A DNA stretch of 64,000 nt from contig BSBM01000608.1 in the NCBI GenBank assembly GCA_027924585.1, forward strand, positions 6,388,501 through 6,452,500, written 5' to 3'. The DNA comes from Larix kaempferi. Its lineage: Eukaryota; Streptophyta; Pinopsida; Pinales; Pinaceae. Every line of letters starts with the position of its first letter. The first letter of the stretch is position 1. A program made the position numbers and the translations under genes. This document shows positions 33,262-43,748 of this stretch, piece by piece. Under the pieces are notes generated by a model. It did not search any database, was not told where the DNA came from, and was given only the letters and a program-made list of their open reading frames with translations.

Positions 33262-36200
33262 TTAAGGTTTGGCAAAGGTAGAGAAAAGTTCCTGCTCTGG
33301 TGCCAATTGATAGTCTGGATCCGCAGCAATCTGTGAAATGAATGCATCTTTCGAAATGGGCTTCCGATACAGTCGCAGTCTGTGGCCATTAGCAAGTAAT
33401 GGTATACGGTTTTCATCAATAGTAACCAAGCGAACAGTGCCGTTGTCAAATACCCTGTCAACCAAGTATGGACCCAGCCATCTTGTGCGTAATTTTCCTT
33501 TAAAATCCTTCTTGAATCTGGAGTCGTATAATAGTGCCCAGTCTCCTTCATGGAAGATTTTCTTTTTGATGAATCGGTCATGCCAACTAGATCTCTGTTG
33601 CTGAAGCAGCACAGTCTGGTCTACTGCAGCTAACCGTTTCTCATCCAATTCATTTAATTGATTCAATCTTCTTTTCTGGGCTTCTGTTACATCCAGGTTC
33701 ATTTCAATGGCTGTTTTCAGGGTCTTGATCTCAAATTCAATTGGAAAGATGGCACTCTTTCCATATACCAAATCATAGGGAGAAAAGCCCGTGGTGTTAC
33801 GCCAAGTCGTGTGATATGCCCACAGTGCTTCTGGAAGCCTGTCCGCCCAATCCTTTCGATGGCTTTTAACTGTTTTAGTAAGAATTGCTTCGATAACTTT
33901 ATTAGTGCTTTCCACCTGACCATTGGCCTGGGGATGATAAGGTGAAGCTATCTTGTGCTGCACATGATACTTCCGGAGCAAGGATTCAAATTGGTGTGAA
34001 ATAAATTGTGGTCCCCCATCGGTAACTACTTCCTTTGGTACCCCAAAACGGGTAAAAACTTCACTGTACAGAAAATCAATCACCGCCTGGTCATTTTCCT
34101 TAGCCAAAGCTACAGCTTCTACCCACTTGGTCATGTAATCTCTACACACCAAAATGTAAACCTTCTGTTTGGAAGGAGGGTTGATAGGACCAACAAAGTC
34201 CAATGCCCATCTATCAAACGGTTCTAGTACCACTTGGGGCTGTAAAGGCATCTGATCTGTCTTATTAGGTTGGCCCATCCTTTGGCAGTTGTCACAGAAC
34301 TGAACATATCTTTTAGCATCTCTGAACAGTGTCGGCCAATAATAGCCCATTCGCAACGCCTTATGCCCCGTTCTTTTGTCTGCAAAGTGTCCTCCGCAAG
34401 GTTCATCATGACAGGCCTTTAGTATATGAAAGATCTCATCTTCCCTTACACATCTTCTAATCTCAAGATCAGGTCCTGTGTAAAAGAGATGGCCTTTAAG
34501 CCAACAATACCTGGCACTTTGCTGAATAATTTTTCTTTTCTCTCGTTTAGACATATGTGGCAGAAGCTTCCCTGCAACCAAATAATTAGCAACGTCTGCA
34601 TACCAGGGTGAATGATCTGAGAGTGCGAATAAATGTTCATCCGAGAAAGCATCCTCAACAGGTGAACTGTCATCGCTGTTAGTAAATCGTGATAAAAAAT
34701 CAGCAACAACATTTTCTTTTCCAGGTTTATCTATAATAGTAATATCAAATTCCTGTAATAATAAAAGCCACCTGGTTACTCTGGCATTAGTGACAGGTTT
34801 GTTCATTAAATACTTAATGGCAGAGTGGTCAGTATGCACAAACGTAGGATACCCAGTAATGTAATGCCGAAACTTATTAATAGAATAAACAATAGCAAGG
34901 AATTCTTTTTCAGTAACAGTATAATTTAGTTCAGCAGGGGCTAAGTTTTTACTAACATAATAAATAGCATAAGGTACTTGACCATCCTACTGTCCTAGTA
35001 CTGCTCCAATGGCGGTATCAGAAGCATCTGAAGAAATGTGGAAAGGTATGGTCCAATTAGGTCCCCTCAAAATAGGGGCTGTGGACAGTTTCTCTTTAAG
35101 CTTATCAAATGCTGTCTGGCATGCTGCACTCCACACAAACTGTGCGTCCTTCATTAACAATGAAAACAAAGGAGAAGCAAGTTTGGAGAAGTTTTCTATG
35201 AATCTCCTGTAATATCCAGCATGTCCTAGAAAACTTCGCACCTCTTTCTGAGTTGAAGGGGTTGGTATATTTTTTATCACCTTAATTTTTGAAGGATCCA
35301 CTTGAATACCATCAGTAGAGATGAAATGTCCTAATACCACCCCCTCACTCATCATCATGTGGCATTTTTCAGTGCTTAGTGAGAGGCGAGCCTGTTCACA
35401 GCGAATTAAAACTTTCTTTAAATTTTCCAGTGCTTCCTCAAAATCCTTGCCATAAGGAGTAAAATCATCCATAAAAACTTCCATGCTATCATTAACCAAT
35501 TCAGAAAATATGCCAATCACAGCTCTTTGGAACGTTGCAGGTGCATTGCACAATCCAAAGGGAAGCACCCTGTAGGCGAACGTTCCCCAAGGGCAAGTGA
35601 AGGTGGTCTTATCCTGATCCTCTGGAGCAATCTGGATTTGATTGTACCCACTGAACCCATCCAGGAAGGAGAAGAACTTCTTCCCTGATAGGGTATCAAG
35701 TACCTAGTCAATAAAGGGCAGAGGAAAATGATCCTTTTGTGTAGCTTTGTTCAGCTCCCTATAATCGACACAGACTCTCCATTTACCATTTTTCTTGGGC
35801 ACAATTACAAGTGGGGAAACCCACTCACTATCTGAAATAGGATAGATAAATCCTGCTTCCAAGAGTTTCTGGATTTTCTCCTTCACTATATCCCTCAAAT
35901 TGGGGTTCATGCGTCGCTGGGGTTGACATAGAGGCCGGGAGTCGTTTTTAATATAAATATGATGAGTGCATAGACTAGAAGGAATACCCTTCATGTCTGT
36001 ATACTCCCAGGCGAATGCCCCCTTACGTTCCTTCAAGAGATTGGTTAGGCGCTTTTGTTCTTCTGAGGAGAGACCAGGATTGATGTTCAAAGTTCTTCCA
36101 GGCTCTACCTCAATAGGAATGCTTCTCGAGTTTTTCAAAACTGGGATTATGTTTGTGTCATTGACTAGTGCTTCTTCCGTAAGCTGTTCTTGTTCTTCTT

Positions 36201-37383
36201 TACCGAGGGTACTGTTCAGGAGTTGATAAACTTCCTTGTCTACTGAAGCAGGTTCGCTAATGAAATTATTAATGGCATCGTCTTCTGTTTCGTTTTTGAA
36301 GGTTAGTGCCTTCCCTATTGTTAGTAATGGCTGAACATCTTCCTCCTCTTCCTGTTCTATCCAAAGGGAAGTTTCAGTTTCTAGACTCGGCCGTGTTGGA
36401 GGGTACAGGGTGAGGTTTTTGGTTTCCATACCATCAGATATAGTCATAGATCCTGATCGACAGCTGATGCAAGCATCAGCTGTAGCCAACCAAGGCCTCC
36501 CCAAGATCAATGGATGTCCCCCCAGCTGTGATTTTGGTTGTAATACTAGAAAGTCGGCAGGATATTCCCATGAGTATACTGAAATGACAAGATCGTCCAA
36601 AATCCCTTCGGGTCTGATGGTGGATCTGTCTGCCAATTCTAAGATGGTAGGGGTCGGTCTAATATTGGTAAATCCGAGCTTCTTTATAGTCTCCATTGTT
36701 ATAACATTGATCGCAGCTTCTAAATCTACTAGCACGTTGGGTATCTGCGTTTGTCCTATGTGTACAGTGACAGTAGGATTGCCAGGATCCTCATACTTGG
36801 TTATAGGGGTTTTTCCGGTCATTAAAGCAGATAAATTCCCTATGACATGAACAGTAGGAGGATCTCTGGGTTTCCTTCCCGGTCTTTTAGTGCATAGGTC
36901 CCGAACAGTTCTAGCATAAATAGGTACATCTTGAAGAGCTTGTAAAAGGGGAATCTTAACATAAAGGTTCTTCAATTCTCCTAAGAGATTGAACTGAGGT
37001 TGCCCCCCTCTTTGTGGCAGCATCAATCTCTCAGGGTATGGTGGTTGCCTTACCAGCTGGGTAGGCTGCGTGTTATCCACTTTATCGTTTAATGTTTCAG
37101 CCGTCCCATCTGAGGGATGCTCAGCATCTTCAGTGTTAGGAACCGGATCAAATGGATGCTGGGAACTCTCTTCTTTGTCATGCACAGATGGTGGAATATT
37201 TTCTGAAATTACACGTTCTACTATCTTCCCAGACCGTAAGCGAATATCATTACAAGGTACAGGGGAAAGAGAGTAGGCCGGCATATTGAGAGCTTCCAAT
37301 TGCTGGACTGCTTTATTATTTGGGTTAGGGTTGGGTTGGGCAGGCAGCTGAGGCCGTATTGGTATGTTAGGAACAGGATTATT
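33262..37383 (-). pseudogene. Pol polyprotein (PR-RT-RH-INT) of element C, two internal stops
   Basis: One minus-strand frame continues straight from gag, separated by a TAA at 37384-37386. Protease has NVLVDLEAAINVI, where family members usually have DLGAS, so Gly to Glu probably inactivates it. RT follows: WRVCVDYRELNKATQKDHFP, FSFLDGFSGYNQI, CPWGTFAYRVLPFGLCNAPA and catalytic FMDDFTPYG (about 35470). Then RNase H, then integrase with an HHCC finger (CHDEPCGGHF, CDNC) and the complete triad: Asp in ALDFVGP, Asp in TDGGPQF, Glu in GQVEST. The frame ends at 33262 without a chromodomain. TAG codons at 35704-35706 (after PFID) and 34987-34989 (after LGQ) are the only breaks. Both are one C-to-T step from Gln. 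The 37299 start used by ORF callers is a TTG; continuity with gag is more natural. Confidence 0.92.
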
Positions 37384-39201
37384 TTACAGCTGCAGCTGCG
37401 ACTGCTGAGGTGGGTATTGAGGATATTGATGAAATTGAGGATATGGAGGATACGGTAACTGTTGAGGTGGAGGTGGTTGAGGAAACTGGTTCCCAGGATG
37501 GAAGTTCCTCCATCCAGGAGACCATGAAGTAGGTTGGTGTGGTGGCTGTGTCCAAGGACTCCATGAATTATAACCTTGCATCGCAGGTTGAGGGGAATTC
37601 CACTGAGCATAATTTGAAGGGAATTGTGTATTCACATTTTGCATATTAGTTTTCCAATTATTCAAATTATTCAAAAATGGAAATGAATCGGGAGACATAC
37701 CTTGATTTCGAGGCTGCCAGGGTTTCTTCTGTGCAATGAAGTAGGCTGAATCTACCTCTGGAGTTGATGCCTGCAGAACAGCCTTCACTTGGGGCAATGT
37801 CGGACATTCTTTCATATCATGGTTCAGCTCGCACAGCTGACACACTTGTATTTTGTCAAGAGGGAATTCTTTCAGTGGATGAGTCTTTCTACATCGGGGA
37901 CAAAACACACCTAGTGTGAGATCCTCCACTGCCTGTCTTTGCTTGGCCTTCAAGACATCAATCTCTAAAGAGATAGAGCTCATCATTTCTGTTTTAAAGT
38001 TTTCAAGAAGATTTCCTATCTCTGCACGTGTAGCTCCCCCATTGGATGACTTCTGAGTTCTGTCGAAGACATCACGTTCCAGCTTATCTCGTTTATGCTG
38101 CTTGTTATGCTTAGAAGATCCCCTGGAGTATCTCTTACATAATTCCACAATTGTCTCAAAAGATTCCTTAGAGATATCTCCCTTTCCTAATAAATTTAGC
38201 ATGTCTAAACAATCATCCCTGATCCTTCGGAGCAGGATTATCTTAAGCACATCTAGTCCCATGTTCGTCTGCCCAGCTCTCTGCACATTGTACAGCAACC
38301 TCTCCACAAAATCCTCCAAACTTTCATCCTCCTTTTGTACCATCTTGAATAACTCCTCCCTTTTGTCCCTGGTGTTACAATATTCTTGATATTTTTCCAG
38401 GAACACTTGCTTCGTCTTATTCCAATTAGCAACAGTTCCTCCCCCAAGGCTCATGAACCATCGTAATGCGTTGTCCTTCAGGGTGGCAGGAAAAAGATTC
38501 AACTTTTGAGCATCTGTGACATAATCATAGCTGCGATAGAGGATATCGAATTCAAAAAGGAATTCGTCTGGATCCTCTGCCGCCCTGCCATGGAAGCGAG
38601 GTAACACCGACGGTGAGATGTTTTTCATAGGAGCTGTCCCCTCTAGCTGCTGTATTGGGAATTGCAATGTAGCCATAGTTTCTGGCGGGGAATCATCTTC
38701 ATGATGGTATTGTACCACTGCTTCTTCCTCTTCGTTCTCATGTCTGTTATTCATCTTTTCTTCTGTATCTTCTCCTTCGTTTGTTCCTTTGTTCCTTACC
38801 TCAGTTGTAACAGCTGCGTATTCTTCAGTTGTAACAGCTGCGTATTCTTCAGTTGTAACAGCTGCGTATTCTTCAGTTGTAATAGCTGCGTATTCTTCAA
38901 TTGCAACAGCTGAATCAGCCGTTCCTTCTTTAGCAGGAGTATATGCAGGAATCACAGCTGCTCCTGTATCTTCCACTGTAGATCCTGATGCCGGCGCTCC
39001 AGGATCAGCAGGGCCTCTTTTGATAGGAGTCTCCCGTTGACAAGATCTGACAGCTGAATCAGTTTTGTCAACAAGGTCGTCGATGAATGTTCTTCTACCC
39101 AGCGGTGGACCTCGACCACAACCCGAACCACCTGCACTGTTAGTAATTTTTGGGGTTTTGGGGGTTGGGAGGTGATCGCGTTTTACCCTCCTCGTATTCA
39201 T
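37384..39201 (-). CDS. Gag protein of element C
   Basis: An open frame of 605 codons starts at ATG 39201 (MNTRRVKRDH), about 90 bp after the primer-binding site. The N-terminal third is low-complexity and carries four tandem copies of an 8-residue EEYAAVTT unit (about 38818-38905). The central retrotransposon gag domain reads LKDNALRWFMSLGGG, VFLEKYQEYCNT and DESLEDFVERL. A CX2CX3HX4C knuckle (CQLCELNHDMKEC) follows a second CPRCRKTH half motif. This short knuckle spacing also occurs in element B. The C-terminal 90 residues are rich in Pro, Gln and Trp. The stop is TAA, in frame with pol, so it may be the true gag end or a mutated Gln codon. Role: capsid and RNA packaging. Confidence 0.92.
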   Translation of the reverse strand: MNTRRVKRDHLPTPKTPKITNSAGGSGCGRGPPLGRRTFIDDLVDKTDSAVRSCQRETPIKRGPADPGAPASGSTVEDTGAAVIPAYTPAKEGTADSAVAIEEYAAITTEEYAAVTTEEYAAVTTEEYAAVTTEVRNKGTNEGEDTEEKMNNRHENEEEEAVVQYHHEDDSPPETMATLQFPIQQLEGTAPMKNISPSVLPRFHGRAAEDPDEFLFEFDILYRSYDYVTDAQKLNLFPATLKDNALRWFMSLGGGTVANWNKTKQVFLEKYQEYCNTRDKREELFKMVQKEDESLEDFVERLLYNVQRAGQTNMGLDVLKIILLRRIRDDCLDMLNLLGKGDISKESFETIVELCKRYSRGSSKHNKQHKRDKLERDVFDRTQKSSNGGATRAEIGNLLENFKTEMMSSISLEIDVLKAKQRQAVEDLTLGVFCPRCRKTHPLKEFPLDKIQVCQLCELNHDMKECPTLPQVKAVLQASTPEVDSAYFIAQKKPWQPRNQGMSPDSFPFLNNLNNWKTNMQNVNTQFPSNYAQWNSPQPAMQGYNSWSPWTQPPHQPTSWSPGWRNFHPGNQFPQPPPPQQLPYPPYPQFHQYPQYPPQQSQLQL

Positions 39202-39290
39202 GCGAATCAGATCATTTCAAAAACAACCAAAAAGACTGACTAAAAGCAATTATCAGATACAACTAATGACTAGTGTTTAATTTTCATCCT

Positions 39291-39308
39291 TCCCCGGCAA
39301 CGGCGCCA
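39291..39308 (-). other. Primer-binding site of element C
   Basis: The minus strand reads TGGCGCCGTTGCCGGGGA three bases after the LTR end. This is the form complementary to tRNA-Asp used by Athila-type gypsy elements. Confidence 0.9.
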
Positions 39309-39311
39309 AAA

Positions 39312-40733
39312 TGTCAAGCACTCTATTTGCAGATAATTAAATATCAAACACACAGAGCATATGAAATTTATTGTCAACCCGAGAAAGTCTTTTTATTTCA
39401 AAGGATAAGTGCACAATATATGCTTAAACACAAAACCATTAGAAGTGAATACTTTTACCTTCTATCACCCATATTCATCCCAAGAATCTATGCAATCCCA
39501 AGTGCCTTCTAACTGCTGTACTATAATTCTTTTCTATTATGCATCAGGAAGAAATGATATCAGATCTAATCAACGATTGCAAAAAGGAAATCTCATTCGC
39601 ATTCTAAAATAATCACTTGTTTAATCTAATCAAGCTGGAAATCATAAAACATGAACTGAACATTACTCTAGAATTTCAAATGAAAGGAACTGAAGCAACT
39701 GTTCTAAGAAACTGAATTGTGAAATAAAGATCAATCAACACATAACAGGAAAGCTAAATTGTAAGAGCTCCTGGGATCACGTCTCAACTGTAGGATGAAC
39801 ACGGCAGTGTGAACAGAAATTGAATTATGTAAAGCAACCCTGACTCAGTCGACTATTATGCTATACCATTCGCCAATCTCACAAAAATGTAATCTTCTAC
39901 TGAGAAATCCACACAATCAATATTGCTGCTGCGTACAAAAGAGAGAACAAAGCATCACACAACAAGAAAGATGAAATCCTAATTTAACTCAGCAATCTCT
40001 GTGGAAGACGGGCCCAGTCTTCACACAGAGACGCTGGTTGAACAACACTCTCTTTAACTCAGAAGTAACTCCTTATATTAACAGAAGAATGAGTACACAG
40101 TTTTGGCTTGGCTGCTAATACAAGATAAATTAATTGTTTGCTGTCCAACCCCTCCGTCGAGGCAATTCCCCATATTTATACATACAACTTGCAACATCTA
40201 AACCTATAATTGGGCAGCCATGAAGATCTCTGATCTTCAGGCGCCCTAAATAATCTAGCTGTTACAATGCGTGGCAGAACTGAAATATCCAAATATGAGA
40301 GAGTTATTAATTGCCCCAGGAGTGGCGGTCCTTCCAGCTCACAGCTGGACTCGAGCAGCGACATACTTAAGATAGCCAATTCTGTTACAGCTGCCCCGTC
40401 ACGACTGTGCCTTGATTGATGATTCGAGCCCCAAGGAACCTTCTACAAGCAATGAACGTCCCTTCCTTCATGACTTGTTCAGCTCCGATCTTCCTGCAGT
40501 CTATTTGTCTCACTACCTTCATAAATCGCATCATGTTAGCACAAATTAAGATATGCACAGCTTTAATCATCACAATCATAAGTATTAATACAATAAAACA
40601 ATAATCGGCCATACCTTGGTAATTTGGGGAATAAGATAAGGGCAATAAGTCGAATTGCCAAGGTAATTGGTGTAATACAAGGGAAGGGAAGATGATAAAT
40701 GATGGTCAAAAAGGGCCAATTCTGGGCTCAACA
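39312..40733 (-). repeat. 5' LTR of element C
   Basis: 1422 bp, TGTTGAGCCC...GCTTGACA in element orientation. It is full-length and uninterrupted. It lies next to the primer-binding site and is followed at 40734 by the ATGCC duplication. Confidence 0.97.
40173..40180 (-). promoter_or_regulatory. Candidate TATA box of the element C LTR
   Basis: The minus strand reads TGTATAAATATGGGG in the middle of the 5' LTR, a good plant TATA context. Transcription would start about 30 bases further toward lower coordinates. Confidence 0.5.
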
Positions 40734-40738
40734 ATGCC

Positions 40739-41175
40739 AAGTCTTCTATGATATTGTAGTTATGTACTGCCTGAGCGTTAGGATTGAAAACAACTTTTCT
40801 AATCATGCTCTTGGGTGGTCGAAATATTGAATCTAAGGAGGACTTCTCAATGGTGAGAGAAGTTGACAGTATAGTGACATCAGGTATAGAGTTGGAAGCT
40901 TTTTCAGTATTACTTCCAACAGGTTCTTTCGAAGAGACTGGGTCGTATGATCGTGAGTGAGTGTTCAAATTGATCGTCTTGTTACGTACCATGAGAACAT
41001 GAGCAGTATTGGAGGGTTCTCCCTCGGCTGAGGGATTTTGAGCAATCATCTGCTGGTTTTGAGCGAGAAACGGGTCATTGAGGACTATGGGAGTGGGTTT
41101 ACCCCTAAGAAACTTTTGAACTTCGTCTCTATGGGGACACTCTTTGGAGAAGTGATCATCTCCACATAGTAAACA
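40739..41175 (-). pseudogene. Gag knuckle and protease N-terminus of element B
   Basis: Minus-strand reading from 41175 to 41137 gives CLLCGDDHFSKEC, a CX2CX3HX4C knuckle. The frame continues through DPFLAQNQQMIAQNP and a Ser/Thr-rich linker to NIIEDLAL at the insertion point of element C, then resumes at 19557. This is the gag-protease junction of B, kept open here over 140 codons. Confidence 0.7.
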
Positions 41176-41229
41176 AGGATACTTTAGCTTCCGCTTCTGT
41201 TTGGTGTCTTCTGGAGTGCTCTTTTGTTC

Positions 41230-43748
41230 CTACTGGGAAGAAGATTTCTTAGGTTTTCCCTTTTTTCTTCTTCTTATTACCGGACTTCTGAGGTGAAGTC
41301 GATGAGACAGAATTCACTTCTTCAGTGGCAGCAGGAGCAGATGACTTGGTGGTGCTGAGACCAACCTACGCTGGTTATGGGGACGAAACCTGGGGGTGCG
41401 AAGAACCAACAGTTTGATGAGGAGGATGGGTGTGAAGGGATCCAATGATGCCATCAGCTTGGGGTCCCTTGAGTGGTTTCACGGGGTTGTTAGCATCACG
41501 GGGTGCGTCGGGAAGAATATCAAACAATGTGCCAAATTGAGTATAAACTAAGTCTAGCACATGGGCGCGCGCGATGGCTTGTTCTTCAGTGAAAACACCT
41601 CCCATGGAAACAACTCGTGCTATGACAGGAATGAGGGACTTCGTAAACCAGTCTGCTAGGAGTTGGTCTGAAATAGGAGCTTTAATGAGGCGACGTCTCC
41701 TTCGCCACTCATGAATAAGATCAGAAATGTGAGTGGCGATGTTCTGATGGAGCGAGGTTAAAATCTCGGTACCAGTTTCATACCATATAGGCAGCTGGAA
41801 ATGAGTCAAAAAGTTCATGGGAAGAGAACCAAAATCAGGAAAAGAGTGGGGTGGTAGCTGGATATACCATTTGGCATCCGAATCGGTGAGACTCCTTTGA
41901 AACAATCTAAGACGGATCGAGTCGTCTATTAAGGAATTAGATGAACACCATAAATGGTATGTCATCACCTGGTTTTTAGGATCTTCACCCGGCTTACCAT
42001 CAAATTTTGGGATATCAGATGGAAGGTTAAACGAGATAGGTCGGGTAGGTCCAAGGTATCCAAAAAGGGAAGTTGTGGGTTAGGCTGTGCGTATTGATAG
42101 TATGGATAAGGCGTGTAAGGACTAGTATGACCATAGGGTGTACAAGGGGGAAACTGGTTGTAGGGGGGTGTGCCACCCGAACCGTAAGGGGGTCCGCCAC
42201 CATAAGGTGGGGGTCCACCTCCACCACCGGGAGGAGGTGGGGGTCTGCCTCCACAACCGGGAGGAGGTGGGGGTCCATAACCATAATACGATGGCCTGCC
42301 ACCGCCTCCACCTGGAGGGGGTGGTGGACCACCTCCATCGCTAGAAGGATGGGGGACCCCACCACCTTCGCCGCCAGAAGGATGAGGGTCTCCACCACCA
42401 CTACTTCCACCATGATAATTAGATCCACCATAGCCTCCGCCTGGAGGGGGTGGTGGACCACCTCCACTGCCTGAAGGGAAATGTCCTCCTCCACCATAAT
42501 AGGGTGGTCCTCTGCCGCCTCTGCCTTGGGGGGGTGGTGGACCATTCCCGCCATTGCCGGACGAGTGGGGGCTGTTGTTTGTAAAATGAGTTGGACCTCT
42601 GCCAAAAGGCAGAGGTCTGCCCCCTCCTAAGTTAGGTGGGGGCCCCCCGCCTCTAGCAGGAGGTGGGGGGGGGGACCGATCGGGAGTGGTGGCGCTTGAG
42701 GGATAGTTGGTTGGGGTCCATGCTATAAGACGGGTCGTTGCCCCCATAGAGTGTAGGGATTTTCGGGATAGGGTATCCCATATGGTGCGTTTACGGTATT
42801 AGATTGACCCAGCAGCACAGGGTTAAAGGAACCTGGATACGCTTGACTCCATGAGGGTTGAGTTACATTGGATGGCCCCCCAACATGAGATAATCCCATG
42901 GTGGATGGTCTAGCGGGTTTGGGAGGTCCGTTGGGGATTCCACCGCCTATGTTCTGGTTAGGAAATGGGGGTTACCCCCCAACCACAATAGGCTAACCAT
43001 TATTCAAAGATTGAACCAACATAGGTTTTTGATTAGCTATTCTAGTAACAACATTACCAATGAGATAATCCAAGGGAATGGAGTATCCTCCCCTCAAATT
43101 TTGAGGTGGGCGAGGAGCTGGTAAAGTAACTGCGGTAGTAACGAGTGTGTTGGACTGTTGTTGTTCAACCGGTTGGGTGGTAGGAAGTACTGAACTGGTC
43201 TCCTTCCTGGGAGATACCTGTGCAGGAATGGATGGTTGACCAGTTTCAGTGGTGGTTGCGCGCTATGTGGATGATTCCGGGGACTCGAAAGATAAAGAGC
43301 GACCTAGGATTGGTTGATAAGGGGGTAACGATGGGTCTTCAACCCTTCGTTTGAGACTTGAATTCCGACACCTTTCAGCCATAGACCGAAAGTGAGCCAA
43401 TTGGTTGCGTAAATAGGCTAAAGGTTCATCCAGATAAGTCTCATTAGGTGGGGGTGCAATGGCAAAATGAGCCACTGGGTGACCGGTAGAAGATGTCCAA
43501 TAAGCTGCTGAAGGACCAACAGCTGCTCTGGGGTCGTCCTGGGGTTGATTTACCCATTCCAACGATCCAGGTTCTCCCGGCATAACAGGAGATAGGTCTT
43601 GCAAAGTGGGAATTTGTGCTTCTTCATCCTGCGGGGTATGAGAGGTAGGGGAATCCGGAGGAGTATGTGGAAACAAATGTCCTCCAATATTCAAAGTGGG
43701 GTTTTCCACTTCTTGTGACCCAACCCTGGCATGAGGATCCATCCTCAC
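41230..43748 (-). pseudogene. Gag of element B with Gly/Pro-rich segment
   Basis: Three minus-strand pieces make it up. 43748-43263 is the N-terminal part (acidic, Pro-rich, ending SFESPESST). After stops near 43263, 43000 and 42960, the 42747-41965 frame holds about 190 residues of Gly/Pro repeats (GGGPPPPPGGG units), then LPFLDTLDLPDLSRL. A frameshift near 42010-42060 leads into 41968-41375, the gag core: LWCSSNSLIDDSIRLRLFQR, DLIHEWRRRRRL, LLADWFTKSL and FGTLFDILPDAPRD. The gag of element A (47818-46928) aligns with the core but lacks the Gly/Pro expansion in the part visible. The gene is non-functional. Role in an active element: particle formation and RNA binding. Confidence 0.75.

Larger units (their letters stand above)
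19563..40733 (-). mobile_element. Element C: Athila-like Ty3/gypsy retrotransposon, nearly intact
   Basis: Two 1422-bp LTRs (39312-40733, and 19563-28480 once element D is removed), a perfect ATGCC TSD, a primer-binding site TGGCGCCGTTGCCGGGGA and a polypurine tract define a 13.7-kb element. Minus-strand order from the right is 5' LTR, PBS, gag, pol (PR-RT-RH-INT), a 1.75-kb repetitive spacer, ORF2, PPT, 3' LTR. No chromodomain was seen. The RT catalytic motif FMDDF, the Asp-type PBS and a large ORF after integrase all point to the Athila lineage. The two LTRs differ at about 14 sites by eye (about 1%). Six stop codons interrupt otherwise open frames. It sits inside element B, between gag and protease. 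Confidence 0.95.

Noticed and set aside
37284-37299. Separate pol start at 37299 in element C
   Set aside because: The codon is TTG. Gag and pol share a frame and are split by one TAA, so independent initiation is not needed.
42027-42605. 192-codon minus-strand ORF and a 133-codon plus-strand ORF over the Gly/Pro region
   Set aside because: Shadow frames of the low-complexity gag repeat of element B; the Gly/Pro frame connects to gag, these do not.
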